Shown here one piece after another: positions 16,104 through 24,669 of a stretch of DNA of 53,903 bases. Made by a program: the position numbers and the translations under genes. Numbering within the stretch: the stretch's first letter is position 1; the number at the start of each line of letters is the position of its first letter. The notes beneath the pieces were generated by a model, which saw only the letters and a program-made list of their open reading frames with translations, did not search any database and had not been told where the DNA came from. The stretch spans positions 1-53,903 of the forward strand of contig JAGCGM010000063.1 in assembly GCA_017649635.1 (NCBI GenBank), given 5' to 3'. This DNA is from Paludibacteraceae bacterium (GTDB lineage: Bacteria; Bacteroidota; Bacteroidia; Bacteroidales; Paludibacteraceae).

Positions 16104-17522
16104 ATGATTTGGGACATAGCCTACATAATACTCTTTGTAGTTTACATCTACACGATATTCACCACCATCATCTTCATGCTGGTGGAGAATCGCAACCCTG
16201 TCAAGTCCATCGCATGGATATTGGTCTTGATATTCCTGCCGGTGATTGGGTTCCTCTTCTACATCCTTGTGGGCAGGAAGTTCAGGAAGAGGCATGTGAT
16301 CTCCAAGCGAAGCCTGCTCATCAACAAGAAGAGCAACACATCCGATTTGACGGAGCTCCCCAAGCTCAATCTGACCGACACGCAGAGAAGCATCGCCACA
16401 TTGGCCTACAAGAACAGTGACGCACCCATCCACGAGAACAACAAGGTGGATATCATCACGAAGGCGGACCAGTTGTATGAATCCATCATAGCCGACCTAC
16501 ATGCGGCCAAGCACCACATCCACATGGAGTACTACATTTTCCTGGCGGACAAGATAGGTTCGAAGGTGATGAACGTGCTGAAGGAGAAGGCGAAGGAGGG
16601 CGTTGCGGTGAGGGTGATCATCGACGACGTGGGCAGTTGGCAATTGAAGAAAAAGAAAATCAACGAGTTGCGTGAGGCAGGCATCGAGGTACAGAGTTTC
16701 CTCGAGGTGGGTTTGCCTTACATCAACAGCCGTGTGAACTATAGAAACCACCGCAAAATCATCGTCATAGACGGTGTGGTGGGCTACACGGGCGGTTTCA
16801 ACATAGCGGACCGTTACGTGGAGGGGTTGAGTTGGGGTCCTTGGCGGGACACGCACATCAGGATAGAAGGCAGCGCGGTGCTTGGCCTTCAGAAGAATTT
16901 CCTCATGGACTGGTTCTTCGTGAAAAGGGAGTTGATAGAGGACACAGCCTACTATCCAGCCCAAGAGAAGCGAGGCGACTGCTTGGCCCAGATCGTCATC
17001 AGCGGACCAGACATGGTGTGGGAGAGCGTGATGCAGATATTCGCGAAAGCCTTCATGGAAGCCAAGGAGCGCATCTACATCGAAACCCCTTACTTCCTGC
17101 CGCCGGAAAGCCTGATCACCGCCCTGCAGACCGCAGCCTTGTGTGGCGTGGACGTGCGCATCATCCTGCCGATGAAATCAGACGCGAGGGTGACGCTCTA
17201 CAGCACCTACTCCTACCTCGACCAGATGTTGAAGGCAGGCATAAAGGTGTACTTGTACCAGCCGGGCTTTATCCACAGCAAGATTGTGGTGGCCGACGAC
17301 ATCGCCATCATCGGAAGCGCCAACATGGATTTCCGCAGCTTCGAACAGAATTTCGAGCTCAATGCGATCATGTATGATGCATCGATAGCGCAGAGAATGA
17401 TCGATATATACCACGATGACCTACGATCATCCGTTGAAGTCAAAAAAGAAGAATGGGCGACACGCCGCTTCAGCCAAAAGATCAAGGAATCATTGGCTAG
17501 GCTATTCAGTCCGCTTCTCTAA
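16104..17522 (+). CDS. cls: Cardiolipin synthase
   Basis: Phospholipase D superfamily enzyme that joins two phosphatidylglycerols into cardiolipin at the inner membrane. The 472-aa protein starts with two transmembrane segments (residues 4-60, including SIAWILVLIFLPVIGFLFYI), then has two HKD motifs: NYRNHRKIIVIDGVVGYTGG near residue 215 and IHSKIVVADDIAIIGSANMD near residue 390. This is the normal length and architecture of bacterial ClsA-type enzymes. It starts a plus-strand housekeeping run, separated by 22 bases from the DUF59 gene. Confidence 0.95.
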   Translation: MIWDIAYIILFVVYIYTIFTTIIFMLVENRNPVKSIAWILVLIFLPVIGFLFYILVGRKFRKRHVISKRSLLINKKSNTSDLTELPKLNLTDTQRSIATLAYKNSDAPIHENNKVDIITKADQLYESIIADLHAAKHHIHMEYYIFLADKIGSKVMNVLKEKAKEGVAVRVIIDDVGSWQLKKKKINELREAGIEVQSFLEVGLPYINSRVNYRNHRKIIVIDGVVGYTGGFNIADRYVEGLSWGPWRDTHIRIEGSAVLGLQKNFLMDWFFVKRELIEDTAYYPAQEKRGDCLAQIVISGPDMVWESVMQIFAKAFMEAKERIYIETPYFLPPESLITALQTAALCGVDVRIILPMKSDARVTLYSTYSYLDQMLKAGIKVYLYQPGFIHSKIVVADDIAIIGSANMDFRSFEQNFELNAIMYDASIAQRMIDIYHDDLRSSVEVKKEEWATRRFSQKIKESLARLFSPLL

Positions 17523-17544
17523 ACAGTAAATTACTTAAAGCAAA

Positions 17545-17859
17545 ATGAACGAATTTTTAGAAATAGAAGAAAAGATCGTTTCCGCACTGAAGACAGTGTA
17601 TGACCCGGAAATACCAGTGAACGTTTATGATCTCGGACTCATCTACAACATTGACGTGAAGGAGGATGGTGTGGTGGATATAGAGATGACGCTCACCGCC
17701 CCTAGTTGTCCCGCAGGAGAATACCTTGTGGAGGATATACAGATGAAAATCAATGGCATAGAGGGAGTGAAGCAATGCAATGTGAACATTGTCTTTGAGC
17801 CAGAGTGGACCAAGGAGAGGATGTCCGAGGAGGCGCTACTGGAGTTGGGTTATCTATAA
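17545..17859 (+). CDS. DUF59/MIP18-family iron-sulfur assembly protein (SufT/PaaD-like)
   Basis: A 104-aa protein covering the whole DUF59 domain: TVYDPEIPVNVYDLGLIYNI near the start and LTAPSCPAGEYL, with its conserved cysteine, in the middle. Members help mature Fe-S proteins; in many Bacteroidota the gene belongs with the SUF pathway. No suf genes are nearby, so the link rests on family membership. lpxH-like coding follows after 6 bases. Confidence 0.9.
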   Translation: MNEFLEIEEKIVSALKTVYDPEIPVNVYDLGLIYNIDVKEDGVVDIEMTLTAPSCPAGEYLVEDIQMKINGIEGVKQCNVNIVFEPEWTKERMSEEALLELGYL

Positions 17860-17865
17860 GCAGAC

Positions 17866-18630
17866 ATGGAAGCATCTGAGAAAAAAATATACTTCGCGTC
17901 CGACGCCCACCTCGGGCTGACGGTCTACGAGGACAGGTTCACGGCGGAGAAAAGGCTGATCCGCTGGATGGATAGCATCAAACCGACCTGCAAAGCCTTG
18001 TACTTCGTAGGGGACATGTTCGACTATTGGTTCGAATACAAATACGTCGTGCCCAAAGGCTTCGTCCGCTTCATAGGCAAGATGGCGGAGTTCATCGACG
18101 ACGGCATACCCGTCTACCTATACACGGGCAACCACGACGTGTGGATGTTCGGTTATTTCCAACAGGAGATAGGTGCCACCATATACACCCAAGAGACCAC
18201 ACTAACCCTCGACGGGAAGAAGTTCTACGTTGCCCATGGCGACGGGTTGGGCGACCCCAGCCTCTCCTTCCGTTTCATGAGAGGATTCTTCCGCAACAAG
18301 GTCTGCCAATTCTTCTACAAATGGATCCATCCAGACCTGACCATGCCTTTCGGGCTAACCTGGTCGCACTTCAACAGGAAGAAGAAACAAGGGAACGAGG
18401 CGGAGTCCTACTTGGGAGAAGAGAGGGAGTACCTGGTGCAGTTCGCCAAGAAGCATAGCGAGACGCACGACATAGATTTCTACGTCTTCGGACACCGTCA
18501 CATAGCCTTGGACCTAAGCATCGGGCAAGGGAGGAAGGTGGTGATCTTAGGAGACTGGATCACCAATTTCACCTATGCGGTGTGGGACGGAGAGCAACTT
18601 GAACTGAAGAAATACGAAGAGAGCGAATAA
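17866..18630 (+). CDS. lpxH: UDP-2,3-diacylglucosamine diphosphatase (LpxH-like)
   Basis: Calcineurin-like metallophosphatase expected to convert UDP-2,3-diacylglucosamine to lipid X in lipid A synthesis at the cytoplasmic face of the inner membrane. All five metal-site motifs are present in the 254-aa protein: SDAHLG (13-18), GDMFDYWFE, GNHD, AHGDG and FGHRH. The length matches the LpxH family (about 240-260 aa). LpxG/LpxI-type alternatives lack this arrangement. Bacteroidota versions are often annotated simply as UDP-2,3-diacylglucosamine diphosphatase. Confidence 0.87.
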   Translation: MEASEKKIYFASDAHLGLTVYEDRFTAEKRLIRWMDSIKPTCKALYFVGDMFDYWFEYKYVVPKGFVRFIGKMAEFIDDGIPVYLYTGNHDVWMFGYFQQEIGATIYTQETTLTLDGKKFYVAHGDGLGDPSLSFRFMRGFFRNKVCQFFYKWIHPDLTMPFGLTWSHFNRKKKQGNEAESYLGEEREYLVQFAKKHSETHDIDFYVFGHRHIALDLSIGQGRKVVILGDWITNFTYAVWDGEQLELKKYEESE

Positions 18631-18752
18631 GGCAAAAGAGCTATCCTAATAATTCTAAAAAAACGTAGGAGAAAAGAGTAGCGGGAAGAGTAAGAAGGAA
18701 AACGGGAACTGTTTTTTATTAATTTCGCAATACAAACCAACGGAGAAGAAGC

Positions 18753-20039
18753 ATGGCACAACCATTGGCAGAAAGAATGCGTCCGAAGACGTTAGACGAG
18801 TACGTCGGCCAAAAACATTTGGTCGGTGAGAATGGTGTGCTTCGTAGGATGATGGAGCTGAAACACATTCCTTCGTTCATCCTATGGGGACCTCCCGGCG
18901 TGGGGAAAACCACGCTGGCCCGCATCATCGCCAACCAGATGGAGCGTTCCTTCTTCACATTGAGCGCCATCAGCTCGGGCGTCAAGGATGTCCGTGACGT
19001 GATAGACAAAGCCAAGAACTCCAGGTTCTTCAATTCGGAGCCCCCTATCCTCTTCATCGACGAGATACACCGTTTCTCCAAGGCGCAGCAAGACTCCCTC
19101 TTGGCGGCGGTGGAACAGGGTGTCGTCACGCTCATAGGCGCCACGACGGAGAACCCCTCGTTCGAAGTCATCACCCCTTTGCTCTCCCGTTGCCAAGTCT
19201 ATGTGCTCAAGCCCCAGACCGACGAGGACCTGCTTGCGCTAGCCCACCGCGTGGTGGAAAAAGACGAGGAGCTGAAGCGCAAGAAGATCTTCTTCGACGA
19301 GACCGACTCCCTGCTACGGTTCGCAGGTGGCGACGCGAGGAAACTGCTCAACATCATCGACCTAGTCGTCAGCGCGGAGCCGGACGACGAGGAGGTGCAC
19401 TTCACCAACGACAAAGTGACGGAGCGCCTGCAGGAGAACCCCAACGCATACGACAAGAACGGGGAGATGCACTACGACATCGTCTCCGCCTTCATCAAGT
19501 CCATCCGTGGGAGCGACCCAGACGCCGCCATCTATTGGCTGGCCAGGATGGTGGACGGAGGAGAGGACCCCAAGTTCATCGCGAGGAGGCTTGTCATATC
19601 AGCGGCGGAGGATATCGGCTTAGCCAACCCGAACGCACTCCTACTGGCCAACGCCTGCTTCGACACCATCCATAAAATCGGATGGCCAGAGGGCAGGATC
19701 GTATTGGCGGAGACCACCATATACCTCGCCACCAGCGCAAAGAGCAACTCCGCCTACCTCTCCATAGACAAGGCCCTGGAATTCGTCAGACAAAACGGGA
19801 ACCAACCCGTACCGCTCCATTTGCGGAACGCTCCGACGAAGCTCATGAAGAATCTGGACTACGGAAAGGATTACAAATATTCCCACGACTACAAGGGGCA
19901 CTTCGTCGTGCAGGAATTCCTCCCGAGCAAGATATCCGGCACACAGTTCTGGACACCGCAGGACAATGCGGCGGAGAATAGGCTGGCGGACAACATGAAA
20001 CGCCTATGGGGCGATAAAAAGAACTATAACAACATGTAA
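18753..20039 (+). CDS. rarA: Replication-associated recombination protein A (AAA+ ATPase)
   Basis: A 428-aa AAA+ protein of the RarA/MgsA/WRNIP1 family, which acts at stalled replication forks and resembles clamp-loader subunits. Walker A is WGPPGVGKTTLAR (residues 45-57), Walker B ILFIDEIHRF, and sensor 1 is in LIGATTENPSFEV. The C-terminal tetramerisation region includes SIRGSDPDAAIYWLARM, which is characteristic of RarA. A TAATTTCG near-match to the -7 box at 18720-18727, 25 bases ahead of the ATG, may be its promoter. The S41 protease gene follows after 5 bases. Confidence 0.95.
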   Translation: MAQPLAERMRPKTLDEYVGQKHLVGENGVLRRMMELKHIPSFILWGPPGVGKTTLARIIANQMERSFFTLSAISSGVKDVRDVIDKAKNSRFFNSEPPILFIDEIHRFSKAQQDSLLAAVEQGVVTLIGATTENPSFEVITPLLSRCQVYVLKPQTDEDLLALAHRVVEKDEELKRKKIFFDETDSLLRFAGGDARKLLNIIDLVVSAEPDDEEVHFTNDKVTERLQENPNAYDKNGEMHYDIVSAFIKSIRGSDPDAAIYWLARMVDGGEDPKFIARRLVISAAEDIGLANPNALLLANACFDTIHKIGWPEGRIVLAETTIYLATSAKSNSAYLSIDKALEFVRQNGNQPVPLHLRNAPTKLMKNLDYGKDYKYSHDYKGHFVVQEFLPSKISGTQFWTPQDNAAENRLADNMKRLWGDKKNYNNM

Positions 20040-20044
20040 CTCAT

Positions 20045-21709
20045 ATGGTCATGAAACACCCAATACTCACAATCCTCGCCATCTGCTGCTCTTTCAGCAT
20101 TTGGGCGGAAGGAACCACCAACAGGAACGTGGAGATCGCGAAACATCTGGACATCTTCAATGCGGTCTACAAAGAGCTGGATTTACTATACGTGGACACC
20201 ATTGTGCCTCAGAAGACCATCAAGAAAGGCATCGACGAGATGTTGTCGTCATTGGACCCCTACACCAATTACATCCCGCAAGACGACATGGACAAGCTCA
20301 AGATGATGACCACAGGCGAGTATGCGGGCGTAGGTTGCGTGATCGCGCAAAAAAAGGAGGGCATACTTGTCACCGACGTGTATGAAGGAATGCCAGCCCA
20401 GCGCGCGGGCATCCGCACGGGCGATGTCATCTTGGAGATCGACGGGAAATCGGCGGCGGGCCTCAACGTGACGAATGCCAGCGAACAGCTGAGGGGAGAG
20501 TCGAACACCCAGGTGGTAGTCACCGTCAAACACACGGACGGCAAGAAGACAAAGGTCACCATCACCAGGGAGAAAATAGCCATACCCGCCATCCCATTCT
20601 ATACGGAGATTGAGCCAGGCGTTGGTTATATCTATATCAACGGATTCACCGAAAAGGCTGCGAGCCAATTCAAAAACGCATTTCTCGACCTGAAGGAGAA
20701 CAAGAAAATCAGCAAACTGATCATCGACGTCAGGGAGAATCCCGGCGGCATTCTGGACGAGGCGGTCGACATCATTAACCTATTCGTGGACAGGAAATCA
20801 ACCGTCGTATACACGAAGGGCAAGAACCCGAACCTGAACAAGACCTACAAGGCGTTGCGCGATCCTATCGACAAGGAGATGCCCATCGCCGTGCTCGTAA
20901 ACCGCAACTCCGCCTCCGCAGCGGAAATCGTGGCGGGTGCGCTGCAGGACATGGACAGGGCGGTCATCGTCGGCGAACGCTCTTTCGGAAAGGGTTTGGT
21001 GCAAACCACCAGGGAGTTGCCTTACGGCGGAAGCATCAAGGTGACCATCTCGAAATATTACATCCCCAGCGGACGATGCATCCAAGCGATCGATTATTCA
21101 AAGAAGAACGGCAAAGAGTACTCGCAAAGGATACCGGACAGCCTCACGCACGAGTTCAAGACCATCCACGGAAGAACGGTCAGGGATGGCGGAGGCATCA
21201 ACCCGGACGTCTTCGCGGCGGACACCGTCTCTTCCACTGCGGAGTATTACCTCTATGAGAAGAATATCATCTTCGACTATGTGACGGAGTACCAGAAGAA
21301 ACATCCAACCATCCCGGACCTCAAGGATTTCACCTATACGGACGAGGATTACGAGGAGTTCAGGGCCTTCGTGAAGAGCAAAAACTTCACGTACGAATCA
21401 TTCTCCGAGACCTTCCTGTCGACCCTCAAGGAATCCCTGAAGGAGGAAGGCTATGCGGAATACGCGGAGGCGGAAATCAAGGCCCTAGAGGCGAAACTGA
21501 AGCATGACATAGACACAGACCTCAACCTCTTCAAGAAGGAGATCATCAAGACTATCAGCATAGAGATCGCCAAACGTTACTACTATCAGAAGGGAACGAT
21601 TATCGAGTCCCTCAAATTCGACGAGTGCAAGAACGAAGCCATCAAACTGCTGAATGACTCGGAGCGATACAAGAAGATCTTGTCGGGAGAGATAGACGAA
21701 AAGAAATAA
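20045..21709 (+). CDS. S41-family C-terminal processing peptidase with PDZ domain
   Basis: A periplasmic serine protease of the CtpA/Prc family, 554 aa. It has an N-terminal signal sequence (ILTILAICCSFSIWAEG), then a PDZ domain with GVGCVIAQKKEGILVTDVYE around residues 95-115, then the S41 catalytic core: the nucleophile Ser in NRNSASAAEIVAGAL (about 290) and the Lys in ERSFGKGLVQ (about 317). Such enzymes trim or degrade proteins from their C-termini. The long C-terminal extension is common in Bacteroidota members. The ATG at 20051 (MKHPIL) is an equally plausible start. The nucleotidyltransferase gene follows after 12 bases. Confidence 0.93.
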   Translation: MVMKHPILTILAICCSFSIWAEGTTNRNVEIAKHLDIFNAVYKELDLLYVDTIVPQKTIKKGIDEMLSSLDPYTNYIPQDDMDKLKMMTTGEYAGVGCVIAQKKEGILVTDVYEGMPAQRAGIRTGDVILEIDGKSAAGLNVTNASEQLRGESNTQVVVTVKHTDGKKTKVTITREKIAIPAIPFYTEIEPGVGYIYINGFTEKAASQFKNAFLDLKENKKISKLIIDVRENPGGILDEAVDIINLFVDRKSTVVYTKGKNPNLNKTYKALRDPIDKEMPIAVLVNRNSASAAEIVAGALQDMDRAVIVGERSFGKGLVQTTRELPYGGSIKVTISKYYIPSGRCIQAIDYSKKNGKEYSQRIPDSLTHEFKTIHGRTVRDGGGINPDVFAADTVSSTAEYYLYEKNIIFDYVTEYQKKHPTIPDLKDFTYTDEDYEEFRAFVKSKNFTYESFSETFLSTLKESLKEEGYAEYAEAEIKALEAKLKHDIDTDLNLFKKEIIKTISIEIAKRYYYQKGTIIESLKFDECKNEAIKLLNDSERYKKILSGEIDEKK

Positions 21710-21721
21710 TGCGAGAAACCT

Positions 21722-22456
21722 ATGAAAGCGATGATATTCGCCGCAGGCCTAGGCACGCGGCTTAAACCCATAACCGACACGTTGCCCAAGGCTTTGGTGC
21801 CTGTCGGAGGACGCACACTACTGGAACATGTGGTCACGAGGCTTGCGGAACAAGGATTCGACGAGCAAATCATCAATGTGCACCATCATGCGGATCAAAT
21901 CATCGAGTTCCTGCGGGAAAAGAAGAATTTCGGCATTAGGATAGAGATATCGGACGAGCGGGAGATGTTGCTCGACACCGGAGGCGGAATCCGCAAGGCG
22001 GCGCATTTCTTCAACGATGGAGAGCCCTTCCTAGTGCATAACGTGGACATCCTATCGGACGCCGACCTAAGGGGTTTATACGAGACCCACAAGGAGCACG
22101 GAAGCGACGCCACCCTGCTCGTCAAGGAGAGGGAGACCTCCCGTTACCTCTATTTCGACGAAGGGAACCGCCTAAAAGGGTGGAAGAACCTTAAGACAGG
22201 AGAGGAGAAGTCCCCGTTCAGCGACTTCAACCCGGCGCACAACAACAAGTTCGCCTTTTCAGGCATACACGTGATATCCCCAAAAATATTCACGTTAATG
22301 GAACACTACCCCGAGAAATTCCCCATCATGGATTTCTACATAGAGAATGCGGGGAGGGCGGAGATCCGATGCCACGTGAACAACCAGTTAAAGATGATAG
22401 ATGTGGGGAAATTAGAGAGTCTCAAAGAGGCGGAGGAGCACTTCCGCGACCTATAA
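21722..22456 (+). CDS. Sugar-1-phosphate nucleotidyltransferase (MurU/GMP-like)
   Basis: A 244-aa protein with the nucleotidyltransferase signature FAAGLGTRLKPITDTLPKAL (residues 6-25) and VGGRTLLEHV, followed by HNVDILSD, the metal-binding Asp segment. These enzymes transfer a nucleotide to a sugar 1-phosphate. The short single-domain form, without a C-terminal left-handed helix, resembles MurU (N-acetylmuramate recycling) or mannose-1-phosphate guanylyltransferases; the exact sugar cannot be read from sequence. A bidirectional terminator follows. Confidence 0.88.
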   Translation: MKAMIFAAGLGTRLKPITDTLPKALVPVGGRTLLEHVVTRLAEQGFDEQIINVHHHADQIIEFLREKKNFGIRIEISDEREMLLDTGGGIRKAAHFFNDGEPFLVHNVDILSDADLRGLYETHKEHGSDATLLVKERETSRYLYFDEGNRLKGWKNLKTGEEKSPFSDFNPAHNNKFAFSGIHVISPKIFTLMEHYPEKFPIMDFYIENAGRAEIRCHVNNQLKMIDVGKLESLKEAEEHFRDL

Positions 22457-22487
22457 GGGAGGAAGTCCCGCTCCACAAGCGACGAAC

Positions 22488-22520
22488 AAAAAAGGCTGAC
22501 GGAAACCCGCCAGCCTTTTT
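22488..22520. terminator. Bidirectional rho-independent terminator
   Basis: AAAAAGGCTG pairs with CAGCCTTTTT, with an inner CGG/CCG stem and a four-base loop. Both arms carry A/T runs, so each strand has a T-tract after the hairpin. It sits between the convergent nucleotidyltransferase and SGBP-like lipoprotein genes and can serve both. Confidence 0.88.
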
Positions 22521-22540
22521 CATATTAGATTCGACTATAA

Positions 22541-23551
22541 TCAATGGATAATAGGAACTACGCGGAAGTTATCCACACACATCATGATTTGAGGCTCTCC
22601 CTCAGGTTGACCGAACTGCAGGAAGCTCAAGTTCGTAGCCTTCTTCAAATCGAAGTTGCCATCAAACGGATCCGTATCGCTCTTTACTCCATGCCAGAAC
22701 TCAGTCAAAGGAATCGTGATGGTAGTCCATGAATCCGTATAGAACCCATCCGAGCAATCCTTGTAAGGCTCCCAGAAACAGATTGGAGAAACCTCACGAC
22801 CATGCTTGTCCGGAGAATCGATAGGACCGAAGAAGATCTCAGTCTTAATGCCCTTGTAAGCCACCTCTTTAGGCACATACACCTCAAACTTGAGGGCCAA
22901 TGAGCTCAGATCGTAAGACTCGAAAGCCTTCGTAGCGACAGAGATAGGACCACGTCCACCCTCCTGCGGGTTAGCCACATATTGGATGTACATACATTGG
23001 TTCATCATCCAAGGGTGGTCGTACTTGCCATAAAGCAAACCGTAGTTGCCGCTACAAGGCTGAGGCAACTTGGCGCCATTCACGAAAGGAGAGATTTCCG
23101 TACCCATCTCCAACGTACCCGTGATCAACTCACCGTTCTCGTCGAAAGGGTTGTAACCGCCCCATGTCGCAAGTCTATAATCGAAGTTCACGATAATGTT
23201 TCGGTTATCACGGAAGAAGAACTTGGAAAGAATCACCTTGTCTCCGCACTTGATCTTCAATTGTCCATCCTCGGAACCCTCCGGAACGACAACAGAAATC
23301 TTATCATTGGAGGACTCCAACACCTTTGCAGGGAAATCAGCGCCTGGGAACATAATCTCACAATTCTTCAGATTGCTACCATAAATGACCGCAGTCTGAC
23401 CATCAGGGACATATTCACACAACATTCTTTCCATCACTGGCTCATTTGTACATGACCCACCGTTCTGCGAAACAGAACCTCCCCCATTGCCGCAGCTAGC
23501 CAGACATCCAGCGATAGCCAACGATAATATAAACACAAATTTTCTTTTCAT
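22541..23551 (-). CDS. SGBP-like surface lipoprotein with IPT/TIG-type N-terminal domain
   Basis: A 336-aa lipoprotein. The signal sequence ends in LASC (Cys20). Residues 40-115 resemble an IPT/TIG immunoglobulin-like domain (AVIYGSNLKNCEIMFPG and KISVVVPEGSEDGQLKIKCG). The rest (NFDYRLATWGGYNPFDENGE, then PWMMNQCMYIQYVANPQEGG, then NLSFLQFGQPEGEP) looks like the ligand-binding half of SusE/SGBP-B-type glycan-binding surface proteins. Those usually sit beside SusC/SusD transporter genes; none is present here, so it is an orphan. I chose the ATG at 23551 (MKRKFVF), which gives a proper lipoprotein signal; the frame extends 13 codons further. It has its own strong promoter and a shared terminator. 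Confidence 0.75.
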   Translation of the reverse strand: MKRKFVFILSLAIAGCLASCGNGGGSVSQNGGSCTNEPVMERMLCEYVPDGQTAVIYGSNLKNCEIMFPGADFPAKVLESSNDKISVVVPEGSEDGQLKIKCGDKVILSKFFFRDNRNIIVNFDYRLATWGGYNPFDENGELITGTLEMGTEISPFVNGAKLPQPCSGNYGLLYGKYDHPWMMNQCMYIQYVANPQEGGRGPISVATKAFESYDLSSLALKFEVYVPKEVAYKGIKTEIFFGPIDSPDKHGREVSPICFWEPYKDCSDGFYTDSWTTITIPLTEFWHGVKSDTDPFDGNFDLKKATNLSFLQFGQPEGEPQIMMCVDNFRVVPIIH

Positions 23552-23630
23552 GGTGAATTTATTATTTATTACTAATATCCAATCCGACAATCAAGAAGGA
23601 GGAAACCAATGATATCCCCCTCTATATATA

Positions 23631-23661
23631 CAAAATTAAGAATTTTCGTCAAACGCGCAAA
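23631..23661 (-). promoter_or_regulatory. Strong-match promoter of the SGBP-like lipoprotein gene
   Basis: On the minus strand TTTG (23661-23658), 19 bases, then TAATTTTG (23638-23631): both Bacteroidota consensus boxes match exactly with ideal spacing. The leader to the ATG at 23551 would be about 70 bases. Confidence 0.75.
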
Positions 23662-23725
23662 TCGAAAAAGACTTTTTTATCGTCGGCGCACGCTAAATTT
23701 CTCGCAATCAGCCAACAAAACCTTA

Positions 23726-24646
23726 CTATTCCACTACCGGCTGACGGGAAGGCGTTTTCACCTCAGACTTAGTTCCCGCAGCGATCTGATCCCTATTATT
23801 GGATGGCAACGTAATTCCGAATTTGAGTCCCGCGGAAAATAGTTGCACCTTGTCAACGATACGGGTAGCGAACAAGCTTTCGGTATCCACGAAGAAATCG
23901 TCCCACAGGTCAGGTTCCTTCTTCCGCTTATCATTCAGGACATTAGACAGTCCATAATTGCAATAGAACCCACTATGGAACATCACCTTTTCAGAAACGG
24001 AGAAGTTGAATCCCAGTTCGCCATAGACAGAGAAGGCGAGTTTCGTCTTGATGGCACCGCTGGCATAAGGTTCGCTGTTGACGAAACCATGATGAGGCAA
24101 ATCCTTTATGATGACATTCGTTTGAGGGTAATATCCACTGACCGCATACGTTCCTTCAGAGACTTCGTAACGAGAAAGTACCGGTACCACAAGCTTACCT
24201 CCCAATCCGACAACCATATTGGCCTTGTCGGAGAAAGGAACCTTGTAATACAAGCCCAAAGGGAACTCGAAAGTGTACATCCGCTCTTTCTCCTCCCATC
24301 CGACAAAAGACTCAATCAGGTCAAACGCCTGACCATTCTCATGATCGTACGAGGGCGTAACGACACACCCATCGAGCTTGGCTTTTGAACGATACTGCAG
24401 GAAATCCACGCCACTACCCAAACCAAGGTTCGAGTTCTGGAAGAAAAAGATATACCTGGAACTAACGGTGAAGCCCCATGAGAGAACCGACTCCGCATTC
24501 TCCTCGCCAGAGTCGAGGGGACGGTCAAGGCTTGGATTGAAGAAAAAAGTATTCAATCCGCCACCCACTCCAAACGTAAGCAATTCACCCTGTCCGAACA
24601 AGTTCGAAGAAAGGAACAAGGCCGCGATAAACAAAATCCTTTTCAT
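23726..24646 (-). CDS. Outer-membrane beta-barrel protein downstream of the giant surface protein
   Basis: About 306 aa with a signal peptide ending LFGQ. The body alternates hydrophobic strands and turns typical of small porin-like barrels (LLTFGVGGGLNTFF, FTVSSRYIFFF, MVVGLGGKLVVPV, FSVYGELGFNFSV), ending in a strand FSAGLKFGITLP. I start at the ATG at 24646 (MKRILF); an in-frame ATG at 24655 is the alternative. It begins 14-23 bases after the stop of the giant gene, so the two are almost certainly co-transcribed and may act together, for example as barrel and exported partner. Specific function unknown. The tail of another barrel at the right edge of the window ends in a similar strand. 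Confidence 0.8.
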   Translation of the reverse strand: MKRILFIAALFLSSNLFGQGELLTFGVGGGLNTFFFNPSLDRPLDSGEENAESVLSWGFTVSSRYIFFFQNSNLGLGSGVDFLQYRSKAKLDGCVVTPSYDHENGQAFDLIESFVGWEEKERMYTFEFPLGLYYKVPFSDKANMVVGLGGKLVVPVLSRYEVSEGTYAVSGYYPQTNVIIKDLPHHGFVNSEPYASGAIKTKLAFSVYGELGFNFSVSEKVMFHSGFYCNYGLSNVLNDKRKKEPDLWDDFFVDTESLFATRIVDKVQLFSAGLKFGITLPSNNRDQIAAGTKSEVKTPSRQPVVE

Positions 24647-24669
24647 AACCAGCATCTCAACAATCTAAA

